From Megasphaera massiliensis (GTDB taxonomy: Bacteria; Bacillota; Negativicutes; Veillonellales; Megasphaeraceae), in contig NZ_HF954537.1 of the NCBI RefSeq assembly GCF_000455225.1, positions 1,299,588 to 1,359,880 of the forward strand: a stretch of 60,293 nucleotides of DNA, read 5' to 3'. The notes beneath the pieces were generated by a model. It was not told the origin of the DNA and did not search any database. It worked only from the letters and a program-made list of their open reading frames with translations. Both the position numbers and the translations under genes were made by a program. Of the stretch, positions 12,101 through 18,114 are shown in pieces (position 1 is the stretch's first letter; each line of letters opens with the position of its first letter).

Positions 12101-12333
12101 TTAACATACCCGCCATTATACGTCGGGTATTGTGCAAGTGCCTCTGCACGACCTGGAGCTATAAAGTTAGCAGCAGCATTGGCCCACGAAGTAAGGTTAG
12201 GAAGAAACGAGTCTCCCGACTGTTGGCCAGACGAATCCGCGGCTGCGGACTGTTCTTTGTAGTAATCCAGATTTTTATCGCTTTCTAAGTCACCGCCATT
12301 CACCATGCGGACGAACTTATCATAATATGGCAT
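199..12333 (-). CDS. giant polyvalent ejected virion protein (transglycosylase, M15-like peptidase, helicase, DNA methyltransferase, zincin, MuF_C-like nuclease)
   Basis: At 4,044 residues this takes a fifth of the phage. Domains I can see, in order: a lytic transglycosylase at about 505-630 (catalytic-type ARESGG, then GVYGIMQ); a D,D-peptidase M15-like domain at about 665-760 (HNTGNAFD and GHVHFS); a long Lys/Glu/Asn-rich linker at about 800-1700; an SF2 helicase at about 1830-2400 (Walker A NGTGTGKT near 1850, DESQ near 1935, QQEGRIYRVG near 2366); an N6-adenine-type methyltransferase at about 2490-2620 (EPSAGDG, NPPFG near 2575); a zincin-like HEAYH near 2822; a region like the MuF C-terminal nuclease fold at about 2970-3120; and a helical, partly hydrophobic C-terminus resembling large polyvalent-protein domains (LPD38-like). 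Polyvalent proteins of the P1 DarB kind are packaged and ejected with the DNA. The position, last in the late operon after other ejection-type proteins, fits. The likely roles are crossing the wall and protecting the entering DNA; this is inference. It starts with ATG 11 nt after a GGAG. Confidence 0.85.
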   Translation of the reverse strand: MPYYDKFVRMVNGGDLESDKNLDYYKEQSAAADSSGQQSGDSFLPNLTSWANAAANFIAPGRAEALAQYPTYNGGYVKPWDVWGETTQQRFKKNAQEYPHGTAFGMGFAEGAANAMGSPLSLVGIDSVQNAVDAYENYWKPVRDEWDSQYGDNILTNPNQAAFWLGQGFGSTVAMVPAAEAVPASIVGRGAGVMGKALSRVGLGKVAGSAAFKEIAPDMVKGAIGKNLLESAGEYGNTVKDLQDEGLSYGQAMLKGAPVMAENMALGLVTSPVEYALMKGAGAKVFRPSVTESAAKRLGMAIPRSIPGVALGAANEGMQENIQQVIQNNAEDKPWGNPFNPYAWTDDQRDSFLAGAIGGIGMSTPGHIAASMSSRPNITTDESGNPVFNTKQAAAEYISNSKDPNVSAIARLASDNAESQNDNAQDSIDQSMADFDAFTQKEEIYNFLNNNTVDQIGQENYDWLVGVIRNGTPEEVNNAYNSVIKAQKETAAQKQPVTRSSMNANTGNSMVNAVIQAANDSDVDPRLGLAIAARESGGDDVNAIGMPEPHDGVYGIMQAQDETVEDLGLDKQYPDWKTDPYQNAMVGMAILKAKIAGENGDVWAGVRAYNGSGPEAEQYRDMVKNNYDNMGDVGNSSGGYDGNVLDENGNPYYDISEADAPNVEGETQDTINKLQILVHDFYKQFGQRLSITSMKRDGDPNASYHNTGNAFDTASDFLEQNKDAREWLMQRGQELGLTPLDEYEHPSANATGGHVHFSNNGGPISGNATVSNNSSDNDIERMQSQFDSEMNQIQADSNAAMNDIMNDDSMERTNAEIDQEAQAARKAAQEDQAKLNGENKVTADDVVPDVAKNVLDSSQDIDEVNTLDGMFTNDANGQPKFVDTPENRNYIKVNYKKEIGDAVKQAIADNATPTTKAADKVTPKNQTEAPHAQLGRILSTFDRNHPQFKQYMDTFRNGTEEQQASLADQLQQSQAQAREAAKTTIKTTATPSPNNKQELVQSPTDSDVSTQRQNEQNDIPTKKEKPESFKAVYKEDGNQWRGGLKNGEITTWSTAVGKDGPWTMKFDVNQLHRAFENAKTEAEARAIIHNQVRNEFAKRIDGAIKSAGGESALNEWNMNFKDNPAMNLLYDGAEQAVANLYEQANGQSLKDKFKHIKPENAKMVTSRKEVDTNEKGNEDNSRNAERQQAESKDAQSTVSEKSTEGDVQEEINHSADTITSEEREKLAYYKDLNDRVNTTRDDAKSGKITYKEAEKQLDELKKEFHDAETANKVDRNDDEHHQIHIDLIEANDEITSGALREHIRELKAKKEQSKKSEQETPKVQSSHTDPFRKVIDDISNKLQNKELTPKQTQDKLKRVLMDAGHATYGTFDDMELVKTDKQLSNDERTQVNSMVNDAMAVANQMSVEASKKRKEKKAQKEAVVSAKDDAQEKVKDAAKNNTSELAREDARFGSVADAEEAVMAAFGIKKHDKPKNTPSKKGFFDSPSPANKTTKETVKQNKKPNPRETQETPKKATTPKDNETINKTFHLLDDSDAALEAEKKAILAELSKISSNPMFNPTLMYHMVKLGAIHVQRGLNTFASWARAMKETMPQGEPFLRSVWTSLQSMPKNASLDEKRFTAAVKYVGSMYDHGMTDKVLLRREFIGTLGARNARYFDAVYNAVINYPSVEELKGATNNVNSSTDKLASRSGEGASENVLGQGSVQSGGPVRSGGRDFTSTGKEPEERKNGDVGVSNRGTAVSGETSNRTVQTEKSSDRRSRSVELSRSVRDSFEGLPDDESKGNDESVRAVENRPKHENPIEKVQKEQRDSTLDSIKKALPMLFPEQAEDVMLAEDRFKNHNGMMFTNGTGTGKTYTGLGIVKRFMDAGKTNILIIAPSDGVLNQWEGDAERSFGIKLTRLENKQDAGKGPVTATYANIGDNHVLVNREFDLVITDESQKLMGGSKATPTQALNLVRAITGHEDGFQRYHHDKHPELDEPITKLTAKIKSIHDNIDKLDKERSDVLRKGKLPDAEIDKKISSLEDEARELQEQVQGLRGKLKAFETEDKAEFAKRNQSKVVFLSATPFEHVANLDYANGYLFNYSDYGPMEEQGYNNANGKETFYMENFGYQMRYNRLERPGSEVDTDLLERQFNHKLVESGAIHGRMLSSEYDYDRGFIRIDAGVGKTIDEAFEWFRNKPEYRDLYEFLNNQFKGFKKLYLLEAIKAKQAVPLIKEYLKSGKRVVVFHNYNKGGANNPFVMSSELRSQLERAADHELAGKVLEQYDKFSQERPDLMRLDLNGLESPINALTTAFGDSLVLYNGTLSKKQREANKKSFNDDKSKTKVILIQSDAGQAGVSLHDTTGKHQRVLINLGLPTKPSEAIQQEGRIYRVGNKSNAMFRYLNTGTYMEQAAFATKLAERAATVENLALGDMARELKASYVQAFEESQEGDEWHKYLPGSATEGTGGKAIDYKNQHETTDFDRAKGVYFGKQKRNARTKAREGIDFFATPEPLGLKMVEWLDSKPGDSLLEPSAGDGAIARWMPNDTYNTVVEPSHDLSPKLMRNVSNAKVVENYFENLDLHNKFDGIVMNPPFGKGGKTAIEHLAKAYRHLKDGGRIIAIVPDGPSCQKHFDKWMYGDQEAKRKEDRGVPDAVIMAEIKLPSVTFERAGTSVGTKIYVIDKYTDESTREIANTEARGPIELMANNINDLFDSLENRTMPDRIGSMSEDTQYSARKAGEAIIQSKEELKAGIKEAFPTAKDIKEYGDRITFTMPNGSHIVVDVKNQIVLTEDELSRAKKDHSIDGNDNVVVEGFAKTHGKDAYIALAQGSRQGTVFHEAYHVAEQAVLTNEEKAAITKSIPNAEDRANKYAEWVEARKHGRGTAWGKLFQKIKDFAAKMKIIFTRTENVHDVFQKIELGRVWERPENSDGSQPRSYSMYAKRKLKEDMQSFAKKIDDFMNHKLSYDEYVRVMDTPLVLNLIGEKMLPVYISPRVLDKVLHWKHGLEISPEVLKEIPRRIADPMFILKAVDNKGVEDISSKIVVVDLKDNDGATIMIPFVMEQKTRDGNKIVGNIIKSVYGKTIGKGNNHPNNTWYIDRLMRGDCIYINKKRTDHWLTGINTSARTPNGPLVVDSFNLSNIIADETDLGKLKKEDPIHYSIRQQEQKIGNEAKKRFMSHIEISQKQESENDIGVHRTLLQSPSRIAEKKKYFKPFFKMADDAMNLLTKLRADYQRHLDSALDLSKKDKATLQELLWSGDMEGKEYTREELHKQGYNEKVIDSYLAIRNLFRKAYNQLNETRKQAKTKTGHFAGHKLDELRNNKFVEILRETKQDDGSTLVSYKEHGNWQSHYLVNEYELKSLENDDNIQILEKAPTKEGPMDGKKHWKVITREGVPDIHNRKGYIPHFFHEYMVRCVDSHGKSTVVSSGRTIREATKNAIKWQAENEEMLKKNNEGDWKITIAPKVFDFGEVGLDESQYATTVGDKDFYRMAKKIADKHSLTLYEAKEMLDGIVKKKGRHRFFGNFMQRTGADGYEQEIEWVLRHYFNSTSRYVAMESKFKPQAISLFERLFGRFDNEYHGLPNYIKEYINDINGNPSTLEKQLNDLLNATPAIGKWVNARFGDRAAVSLANSITNKISIAKLGFLNVSSAMLNILQVANAAAYTGNISTLWKALLKGAHRKYSLHDLKILRQTNVLNDIGLDSGAGYGKFSAGKWANRGMILFKESEGIVRRGVTLAAYEAARKRSMSHEEAIRYAKDVNRKSNFDYGVHDAPGIFRRGSIASQILLQFKKYPIKQLEAMKDFLPFFGKETTKKQKTIFWGTYFAMAGLFQIPFANILGLLIMGITGDDPEKEAKKSLIELAEKYPSLKPIAKIGMYGIGAFANIDITSRVGIGDAVPDDLNSLFGPAASTLFNVTKSAYGGDGWIKQVRNISPGLGNLLMATQGESVGKRGRTNQEYTTPYQRLLRGMGFQSTDESDSYLIQSILSSEKKKASSKKQQLVDEYIENPTGENARKLKEAGIKPSTVKAEQKKKKLDTQGRTVSSMNKSDKNQYQYLLDW

Positions 12334-12350
12334 TGACTGTCACACTCCTT

Positions 12351-14633
12351 TTAAGGATTTAAGAAAGGTATTGAATAGCCTGACTTTCTAAGGTCTTGAA
12401 TAACAGACGGTGCGTCGGCCGAATTTGCTGCATAGAGTGCTTTCGCGATTTCAACGTCGGAAAGATTATTCTGCCCGTTAGCCTTGTCCATTATCATATC
12501 AGTTGCAAAGCTGTATAAGTCATTGTAGTTACTCAAGTCATAGTTCGGATTAACCGACCTCGATATAAGATTTTTGGAATTAATATAGTCACTGTTCGAC
12601 TTCCAGCTATTATCTTCATCTTTTTCATGTTCCTTTTCCCAATAATTAACGAATTTATAGGCGTTTGCTACTGCGTCTTTATCTGTGTTTCCACCAGACG
12701 ACGATCCGCCGCTACGACCGGATGGTCTTTGGCTTGCTTTGAAGTTATCTTCCCATTCCTTAAACTTACGTTCTTTTTCTTTTTCGCTTGACTGCCACCT
12801 CATACGATTATTTTGAAGTGTGCTGTTAACCTTTCCTTGCAATATAATTCTGTCGTTAGCGTATTGATTGGTAACTGCCATTTGTCGTCGTTTTATCTGG
12901 TCGCCTATGTCGGCCATTTCTTTCTTTACGCCGGTAGCGTAGAAATCACGTCCTCCAGGAGTATTCGAGAGCAGGTAAGAGGCAATATTAGGATCGTACT
13001 GTTGCATAGCCTGGGCATAAATAGAAGCGTCCGAATAGTTACCTTGATTGATTGCATTCCAATACTGGGCGGCTATTTGACCGGCTCTATATTGGTTGTA
13101 GTCATTTTCTTGTGCCTGCCATTGTGGTCGATAACGTTCCAACGTCGAGTTTACGACCTCGATAGGCATATCATGTTGAATTGCCCAGTGTGTAAAGTCG
13201 GATTCATTCTTTTGCGCATCAATGTGCGGCGGAATGTTTCCGTTAAGACTGGTTCTTAAACTGCCTTCCGTTGGTGCCAGCGGGCGCGTATTATATCTTG
13301 CAATGTTGTTTAAATACCCTTTCATTTCCGTTTTCTTTTTGGGATCTGTTTCGGCGTCTACAATTTGCTTAGCAGCAACATATTCCGGGTTTTCACTTCT
13401 AAGCAGATATGCCGGAGTGTTGTCCAACTGGCTAGACAATTCCTGTTTTTTCGTCGGATCGGTTTCTTTGTTGTACTTATCCAGCAAGTCTTTGTAGTCC
13501 GGATTATCTATTTGTGTTTCGCCTGGGAACAACTGATTCATGAGTTTCTGCGGGTCGTTCGGGAATAATCCGCTTTTATTATCGCCATTATTTGCCGCCT
13601 GTTCGACGCTAGAAGGCGTTTTATTTTGCTGTTGGTCCTGAGTGTCGCCTTGTATCTGTTGATTAGTCTGAGCGTCATTCACGGCCTTTATGGGCTGTTC
13701 ATTGTTATCTTTGATTGGCGCATCCGGTTCTTTGATTGGTGTATCGTCTACCGGCTTTATAGGCACGTTGTCCTGAATTGCCGACGTTGTATCAATGGGC
13801 AATGCGTCGGCTACATTACCATCGCTTTTTAAATACGGATTTTTATATTTCCAAGCGTTATCGAGATTTGACTGGCCAAAAGATAAATTACCGTTAATAG
13901 GCTGGCCAAGCTGGCCTGTTATGGCAGGAATGTTCTGCTTGCTTACTGGCGGTATATCAACGTTGGCCGTGGGTAATACGCCCATGCTCTGCGCTACCGT
14001 AGCCTGTGGATTATTACTTTTAGCGGTATCACTCGCGGCCATTTGTTGCAAGGTATTAAAGTCTAATAATCCTTTACCGTTGCCGGCCTTGCTCTGATTA
14101 TTAAGATAGTCAGCGAATGAGATATTGCCCATGAGGTTCCCATCTGCATCCGTAGCCGTCGGATAATATTTGCCCAGATTGTTATCAGCATACATGGACG
14201 GTAAAAACGTAGGCGATTGATAATTTACGGCTCCTGTATCGGCATTGTAATTTAATCGCCCAGGAACATTTTGCAGGTTAGTAAGATAGTCGGCTGCTAC
14301 CTGGTTCGGATTTGCACCAAAACCGCTATAGGCGTTACCAATTGCGGCCGTCTTACCGTCTGCCATCATGGGAGTCGAGTTAGTATCATACAAAGGTACA
14401 TCGTCCGGCATGGATACGGGATTCTGCTGTCTAAACAACATCTGATCCGCTTGTTTCTGCTTATTGTTTAAATAATTCTGACCAATAGCGTTGCCAATTA
14501 ACATGCCAAGCGCATACTTCGGGTCATCCCAGGCATATTTTGCAAAGTTAACCTGTGGCAACGTCTGCGTATTATATGGACGAGTGTATTGCCGTGTAGC
14601 ATTAGCAGCAATATAGTCCGGAGATTTAGCCAT
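12351..14633 (-). CDS. putative internal virion (ejection) protein
   Basis: 760 residues, no recognised enzyme domain. The N-terminal third is Asn/Gln/Tyr-rich. Residues about 280-340 hold a low-complexity stretch with PIK repeats spaced by acidic residues (PIKPVDD, PIKEPDA, PIKDNNE, PIKAVND). The C-terminal part is more helical and Gln/Arg/Lys-rich, with a Ser/Gly patch near 640. It sits directly upstream of the giant ejected protein (17-nt gap) and downstream of the Hint-bearing protein. Podoviruses place large internal proteins that form a trans-envelope channel in this slot. The functional call rests on position and composition only. Confidence 0.6.
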   Translation of the reverse strand: MAKSPDYIAANATRQYTRPYNTQTLPQVNFAKYAWDDPKYALGMLIGNAIGQNYLNNKQKQADQMLFRQQNPVSMPDDVPLYDTNSTPMMADGKTAAIGNAYSGFGANPNQVAADYLTNLQNVPGRLNYNADTGAVNYQSPTFLPSMYADNNLGKYYPTATDADGNLMGNISFADYLNNQSKAGNGKGLLDFNTLQQMAASDTAKSNNPQATVAQSMGVLPTANVDIPPVSKQNIPAITGQLGQPINGNLSFGQSNLDNAWKYKNPYLKSDGNVADALPIDTTSAIQDNVPIKPVDDTPIKEPDAPIKDNNEQPIKAVNDAQTNQQIQGDTQDQQQNKTPSSVEQAANNGDNKSGLFPNDPQKLMNQLFPGETQIDNPDYKDLLDKYNKETDPTKKQELSSQLDNTPAYLLRSENPEYVAAKQIVDAETDPKKKTEMKGYLNNIARYNTRPLAPTEGSLRTSLNGNIPPHIDAQKNESDFTHWAIQHDMPIEVVNSTLERYRPQWQAQENDYNQYRAGQIAAQYWNAINQGNYSDASIYAQAMQQYDPNIASYLLSNTPGGRDFYATGVKKEMADIGDQIKRRQMAVTNQYANDRIILQGKVNSTLQNNRMRWQSSEKEKERKFKEWEDNFKASQRPSGRSGGSSSGGNTDKDAVANAYKFVNYWEKEHEKDEDNSWKSNSDYINSKNLISRSVNPNYDLSNYNDLYSFATDMIMDKANGQNNLSDVEIAKALYAANSADAPSVIQDLRKSGYSIPFLNP

Positions 14634-14638
14634 TTATA

Positions 14639-15754
14639 TTATTCCCCCTCTACCCAATTATCGGTACTACCGCCTTTAGCGATAAATCCATCGGCATAAT
14701 AATTGTTGTCACCGGTAAGCTGCAAATCATATACTTTTCGCTCTCCGGAATAAACCATATTAACGACGCGGCCCTTACCTTTAAGCGTCGTACCAAGAGT
14801 CATATTGCCGATTTCTTTCCAGCCGTCGTCAGTAAGCAACGGTTGCGTCAATGTTGCGCTAACATAATTCGTGTTCACGCCGTCCTTACATACGAGGTTC
14901 CAAACATCGTTGTATTTAGGCGTAAGAGTTTGTTTGACCGTCTCAACCGTTTCGGTCCCGTCTTCATGCGGACAAAGTACGGCATCGCCAACTTTAACGT
15001 CTGTAATTTCTTTTTCGGTTCCATCTTCCATACGGATTTTGGTTTCGGGCGCAAAACAGAAAATAGTTGCATTGCTTGCAAGGCCTGTAAGAATCCCGCC
15101 AAACAAACCGCCGCCGCTTGTGCTTTGTGTCTGCTTTGTCGTTCCCTTTCCTGCTAGGCTAGATAATGCCCCGGTCGTTGCACCATTAAGTCCCAAGGAT
15201 GCATTCCACAAGTTAATTGCCGGCTGTTGTGCTCCTTCCTGCGCAGCTGCGGCCGTTGCAATCGGCTGCCCGGATGCATCGATATTTTGACCGTAAATGT
15301 TAGCTAACTGGGATAAGGTATTGTTCCAATTTTGAGCCATAGCATCACTAGCACTATCGCTAATCCCTTTCATCCCTGTATTCATCACGGAGCTATTAAC
15401 GACGCCTCTAGCCCCCATATCCTGCAAAAGATTGCCCATGGAGTTATTAACGCCGCTCTTAATAGAGTTTTCCATCGCCGTTTGATAGGTGGCTGGAATC
15501 TGACCTTGTGCCAAACCTCTAAGGCCATTTTGTCCCCACTGGATTTGACTAAGAGCGTTTTTCATGAGCTGATTATAATCAACCTGTGTATCGCCCAGGG
15601 AGTTATACAACATATTGCCGGCAACGTCATTGAGCTTTTTTGCGTTCGGCATGACGTACTTAGAGTATTCTAAGGCCTGTTGCTGCATAGCTTTTTCTTC
15701 CGCTGTCGGTGTATAAGTTTGCGTATTGGAGCTTGATCCGCCTTTTTTGCCCAT
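14639..15754 (-). CDS. virion protein with a C-terminal Hint (hedgehog/intein) domain
   Basis: 371 residues. Residues 1-230 are Ala/Gly/Asn/Gln-rich and helical, as in short-tailed phage ejection proteins, and end in a glycine-rich stretch. A Hint domain starts at about 232 with CFAPETKIRMEDG, the usual Cys1 start, followed by KVGDAVLC and a block resembling motif B (TLTQPLLTDDGW). Two usual catalytic features look altered: the block-B histidine (normally T-x-x-H) reads T-L-T-Q, and the end reads YYADGFIAKGG rather than ending in His-Asn. Protein splicing is therefore unlikely. Cys1-driven cleavage or a purely structural role remains possible. About 12 residues follow the domain. It lies between a GNAT-like gene and the 760-residue protein. 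Confidence 0.75.
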   Translation of the reverse strand: MGKKGGSSSNTQTYTPTAEEKAMQQQALEYSKYVMPNAKKLNDVAGNMLYNSLGDTQVDYNQLMKNALSQIQWGQNGLRGLAQGQIPATYQTAMENSIKSGVNNSMGNLLQDMGARGVVNSSVMNTGMKGISDSASDAMAQNWNNTLSQLANIYGQNIDASGQPIATAAAAQEGAQQPAINLWNASLGLNGATTGALSSLAGKGTTKQTQSTSGGGLFGGILTGLASNATIFCFAPETKIRMEDGTEKEITDVKVGDAVLCPHEDGTETVETVKQTLTPKYNDVWNLVCKDGVNTNYVSATLTQPLLTDDGWKEIGNMTLGTTLKGKGRVVNMVYSGERKVYDLQLTGDNNYYADGFIAKGGSTDNWVEGE

Positions 15755-15758
15755 TCAA

Positions 15759-16232
15759 TCACGACCTTTCATTAGCGTTTTTCCATGGCTTATACTGCCT
15801 TCGGAGTTCGTTCGTCACATAATAATCAATGGTACCGTCGTCATTTTCCTTCGGTGTACAAACAACTTCACGACCGTTTTTATCTGAACAGATATACCGG
15901 TGTACACCATTCGTTTCAAAGTCCTGCTCAATCTTCCATCCCCAATAGCGGATATATGCCTTAATCGGCAGTATACACACCGTAATAATGCGGTCGTACC
16001 CAAACTGCAAGGCTACACATTCCAGTGCATCACGCCAGAATTTAGCGTCATTGCACAGGTTCCAACATAGAATGGCATGATCTTCATCTAAGCCCTTCCA
16101 TTGGCAAAACCCGCGTTCCGGTATATACCACGTTGTAAATCCAGGCAAAAACATAAATTCATCGTTAGTTTTACGTTCATACTCTTTTATCCATGCTAAT
16201 AACTCTTTTCGTTCCATATTATTACTCCTCAA
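15759..16232 (-). CDS. possible GNAT-like internal virion protein
   Basis: 157 residues, aromatic- and Trp-rich. The ATG at 16217 (MERKELLAWIKEYERK) is a plausible alternative start five codons inside. The central part (about 55-115) with FGYDRIITVCILPIKAYIRYWG followed by a Cys/Asp/Gly hairpin resembles the acyltransferase-like fold of T7 gp13-type internal proteins. I see no acetyl-CoA loop that settles it. It overlaps the preceding tail gene by 4 nt, so the two are translationally coupled. Its position between the tail nozzle protein and the ejection proteins matches podovirus gene order. Confidence 0.45.
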   Translation of the reverse strand: MRSNNMERKELLAWIKEYERKTNDEFMFLPGFTTWYIPERGFCQWKGLDEDHAILCWNLCNDAKFWRDALECVALQFGYDRIITVCILPIKAYIRYWGWKIEQDFETNGVHRYICSDKNGREVVCTPKENDDGTIDYYVTNELRRQYKPWKNANERS

Positions 16233-17587
16233 AGGTCCGCTACGTCGACAATGATATGGTCCACGGTAAATCGATCATTAGATTTAACTATTATGTCCAT
16301 ACAGTCGGTAGAGTGGTTACAGCGGAACACATGCCTATCGGCCGTAGATACCGGCACGGATAACTGTCCTTCGGTCAATGTCGCCGTGCCTGCATAATCT
16401 GCTGTGAATTTTGTATCGACTCGTTTCATAAGTATCTGATTGGCACTAATAACGGCTTTGGGATGAAGGATATATGAAATAGGCTCTCCATCGTCGTCAA
16501 GATACTGGCTGGACCATGAGTATAACTTACCCTCACTAGCTACGATGATATCGTCCGTCGTTTCAACGATACTATTTACAGGAACATTGAATAGTAATGT
16601 AGTAGCACTTCCAAGCAAGTAATTATAGGCAACAAAGTATCTGTAATTGCTTGTCGGACGGATTAATATCATGCAATGCCGCTGTAAGTGGAAAAAGCGA
16701 GGTTCGTACATGTTTTCTGTTATCAGGCCATTAAATTTATCACCAATATCGGACGTTTGAATATTTCCGTATTCCATGACCGCCGATAAGGTCTTTAATC
16801 CCCTGATAGACTGAAATATAACTGAATTGCCTATATTAACCGCGCATCGAGTACCAGCAATATCTGTATTGTTAGCAATTTCTGTTACTTGCCAATTACT
16901 AGGCTCTGCATCCCCGGATAACTGGTATATCTTGCCATTTGATTTGATGAATATGATGTCGGTCGCAAGTGGTACAATGGCAACTATGGTACCGCTGTCA
17001 CCGTAACCAACTTCCAACCATTGGTTTTTATCAGCTCTATTAGTGTCTTCTTCCCAATCTGTACCGTCTCCAATACCGGATAAATAAAAACCGTCGGTGC
17101 CTTCCATTGATACGGCTATACGGGCAAATCGCTGAAATACTAAATTACACGTCGGGCTGGATGATACCGTTTGCAACGTACCGTTTTGAGTGTAGTCGTA
17201 GTATTGCAATTTACCGCCACTAGCAATCCATACTTTATCCATAAATTTAGCGCACGTCGGTTCATAACTTCCGGTCAATTCTCCAATATATTCCGGCTCT
17301 TGACCTATTATATATCGGTAAGCCCTGTTCTTATTCGTAAAACACAAGAGAAGGTTCGTATCTACGTCGTACCACATATCGCGGATACCTTCATCGTCGC
17401 TCATAGTATAAAGCAGGCCCAGTCCAGCCCGCCCCGTCAGCCGCTTACTGTCTCGCGCATAAATAAAATTTTGCGCTTCTTGTAATTCAGACAGGTCAAT
17501 CTGTTCCGGAGCCTGCGATATATTAATGCCACCGACGAGTGAAGAAAACGTGATAGACTGTGAGTTGTGCTTGTTTAGTCGTCTCAT
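16229..17587 (-). CDS. tail nozzle / tail-tube-like protein
   Basis: 452 residues from the ATG at 17587, chosen because GGAGGGAAGAAA sits immediately upstream; the frame stays open further but has no better ribosome site. The N-terminus (SLVGGINISQAPEQI...) and the succession of short beta-rich units with aromatic-glycine turns (KVWIASGGKLQYYDY, DIIFIKSNGKIYQLSG, IIVASEGKLYSWSS) suggest a beta-propeller, as in the tail-needle/nozzle proteins of P22- and T7-like phages. No enzyme motif is present. It separates the lysis cassette from the ejection genes. Confidence 0.65.
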   Translation of the reverse strand: MRRLNKHNSQSITFSSLVGGINISQAPEQIDLSELQEAQNFIYARDSKRLTGRAGLGLLYTMSDDEGIRDMWYDVDTNLLLCFTNKNRAYRYIIGQEPEYIGELTGSYEPTCAKFMDKVWIASGGKLQYYDYTQNGTLQTVSSSPTCNLVFQRFARIAVSMEGTDGFYLSGIGDGTDWEEDTNRADKNQWLEVGYGDSGTIVAIVPLATDIIFIKSNGKIYQLSGDAEPSNWQVTEIANNTDIAGTRCAVNIGNSVIFQSIRGLKTLSAVMEYGNIQTSDIGDKFNGLITENMYEPRFFHLQRHCMILIRPTSNYRYFVAYNYLLGSATTLLFNVPVNSIVETTDDIIVASEGKLYSWSSQYLDDDGEPISYILHPKAVISANQILMKRVDTKFTADYAGTATLTEGQLSVPVSTADRHVFRCNHSTDCMDIIVKSNDRFTVDHIIVDVADL

Positions 17588-17604
17588 TTTCTTCCCTCCG
17601 TCTT

Positions 17605-18063
17605 TTATTTTGCGATATATCCTATAAGCAACGTACCCGCAATGACTGCCCATGTATCGCGTTGCCGTTTCAAACGCGCGTCTTTTTTAGTCATTTCGTT
17701 GATTTGCTCTGTCAATCTCGTCAAAGATTCTTTTTGCCTGTTCAAGCTTTCGTTGGCTTGATTCAATGAGCTGTCTGCTGTCGTTAATGACTGCTTTGTT
17801 TTCGTCAACTGTTCTCTGGCTATCGTCAATTGCTCTTGTAACGACGTCGAGTTGTTGTCTAGCTTGTCTAATTTGCTCTGTAGCTGTATTAATGTTGTCT
17901 CTTGCTCGCTGATTATCGTCTTCAACTGATTGTACTGTGTTAACGACATTTCTATTTTCTCGTTCTGCGCTATGGTTGTAGTATCGGTACACAAGCCAAC
18001 CGCCGGCAATAACAACGCACAAGAGAACACAAGCAACGACAATATTCTTTTTGTTTTGTGCAA
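17605..18063 (-). CDS. spanin-like protein, overlapping gene in a second frame
   Basis: 152 residues starting from a TTG at 18063, preceded at 9 nt by AGGGAGG, which itself lies inside the upstream spanin-like gene. The N-terminus is a clear signal peptide (KTKRILSLLVFSCALLLPA, with a Cys at 25 although the lipobox VGLC is not canonical). A Gln/Leu/Thr-rich coiled coil spans about 35-130, and a C-terminal membrane segment follows (TWAVIAGTLLIGYIA). An N-terminal export signal plus a C-terminal anchor is the layout of unimolecular spanins; it could equally pair with the overlapping i-spanin. It overlaps the other gene over 377 bp in a different frame. Spanins fuse inner and outer membranes, which implies a diderm host. 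Confidence 0.6.
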   Translation of the reverse strand: MHKTKRILSLLVFSCALLLPAVGLCTDTTTIAQNEKIEMSLTQYNQLKTIISEQETTLIQLQSKLDKLDNNSTSLQEQLTIAREQLTKTKQSLTTADSSLNQANESLNRQKESLTRLTEQINEMTKKDARLKRQRDTWAVIAGTLLIGYIAK

Positions 18064-18103
18064 ACTTATCAGCCTCCCTTTTTAACTGCGACAGATAAAA
18101 CAC
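17687..18103 (-). CDS. Rz-like inner-membrane spanin
   Basis: 138 residues from a GTG at 18103, with AGGAGGTGATCCA just upstream. A membrane segment at about 21-40 (IVVACVLLCVVIAGGWLVY) follows a short basic N-terminus. The rest (about 45-138) is a charged, Gln/Arg/Asp-rich coiled coil. This N-in, C-periplasmic layout and the position right after the endolysin match lambda Rz-type i-spanins. The reading frame overlaps the next gene by 377 bp in another frame; both frames have good initiation sites and protein-like composition, so I take both as real. Confidence 0.65.
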   Translation of the reverse strand: MFYLSQLKREADKFAQNKKNIVVACVLLCVVIAGGWLVYRYYNHSAERENRNVVNTVQSVEDDNQRARDNINTATEQIRQARQQLDVVTRAIDDSQRTVDENKAVINDSRQLIESSQRKLEQAKRIFDEIDRANQRND

Positions 18104-18114
18104 TGGATCACCTC

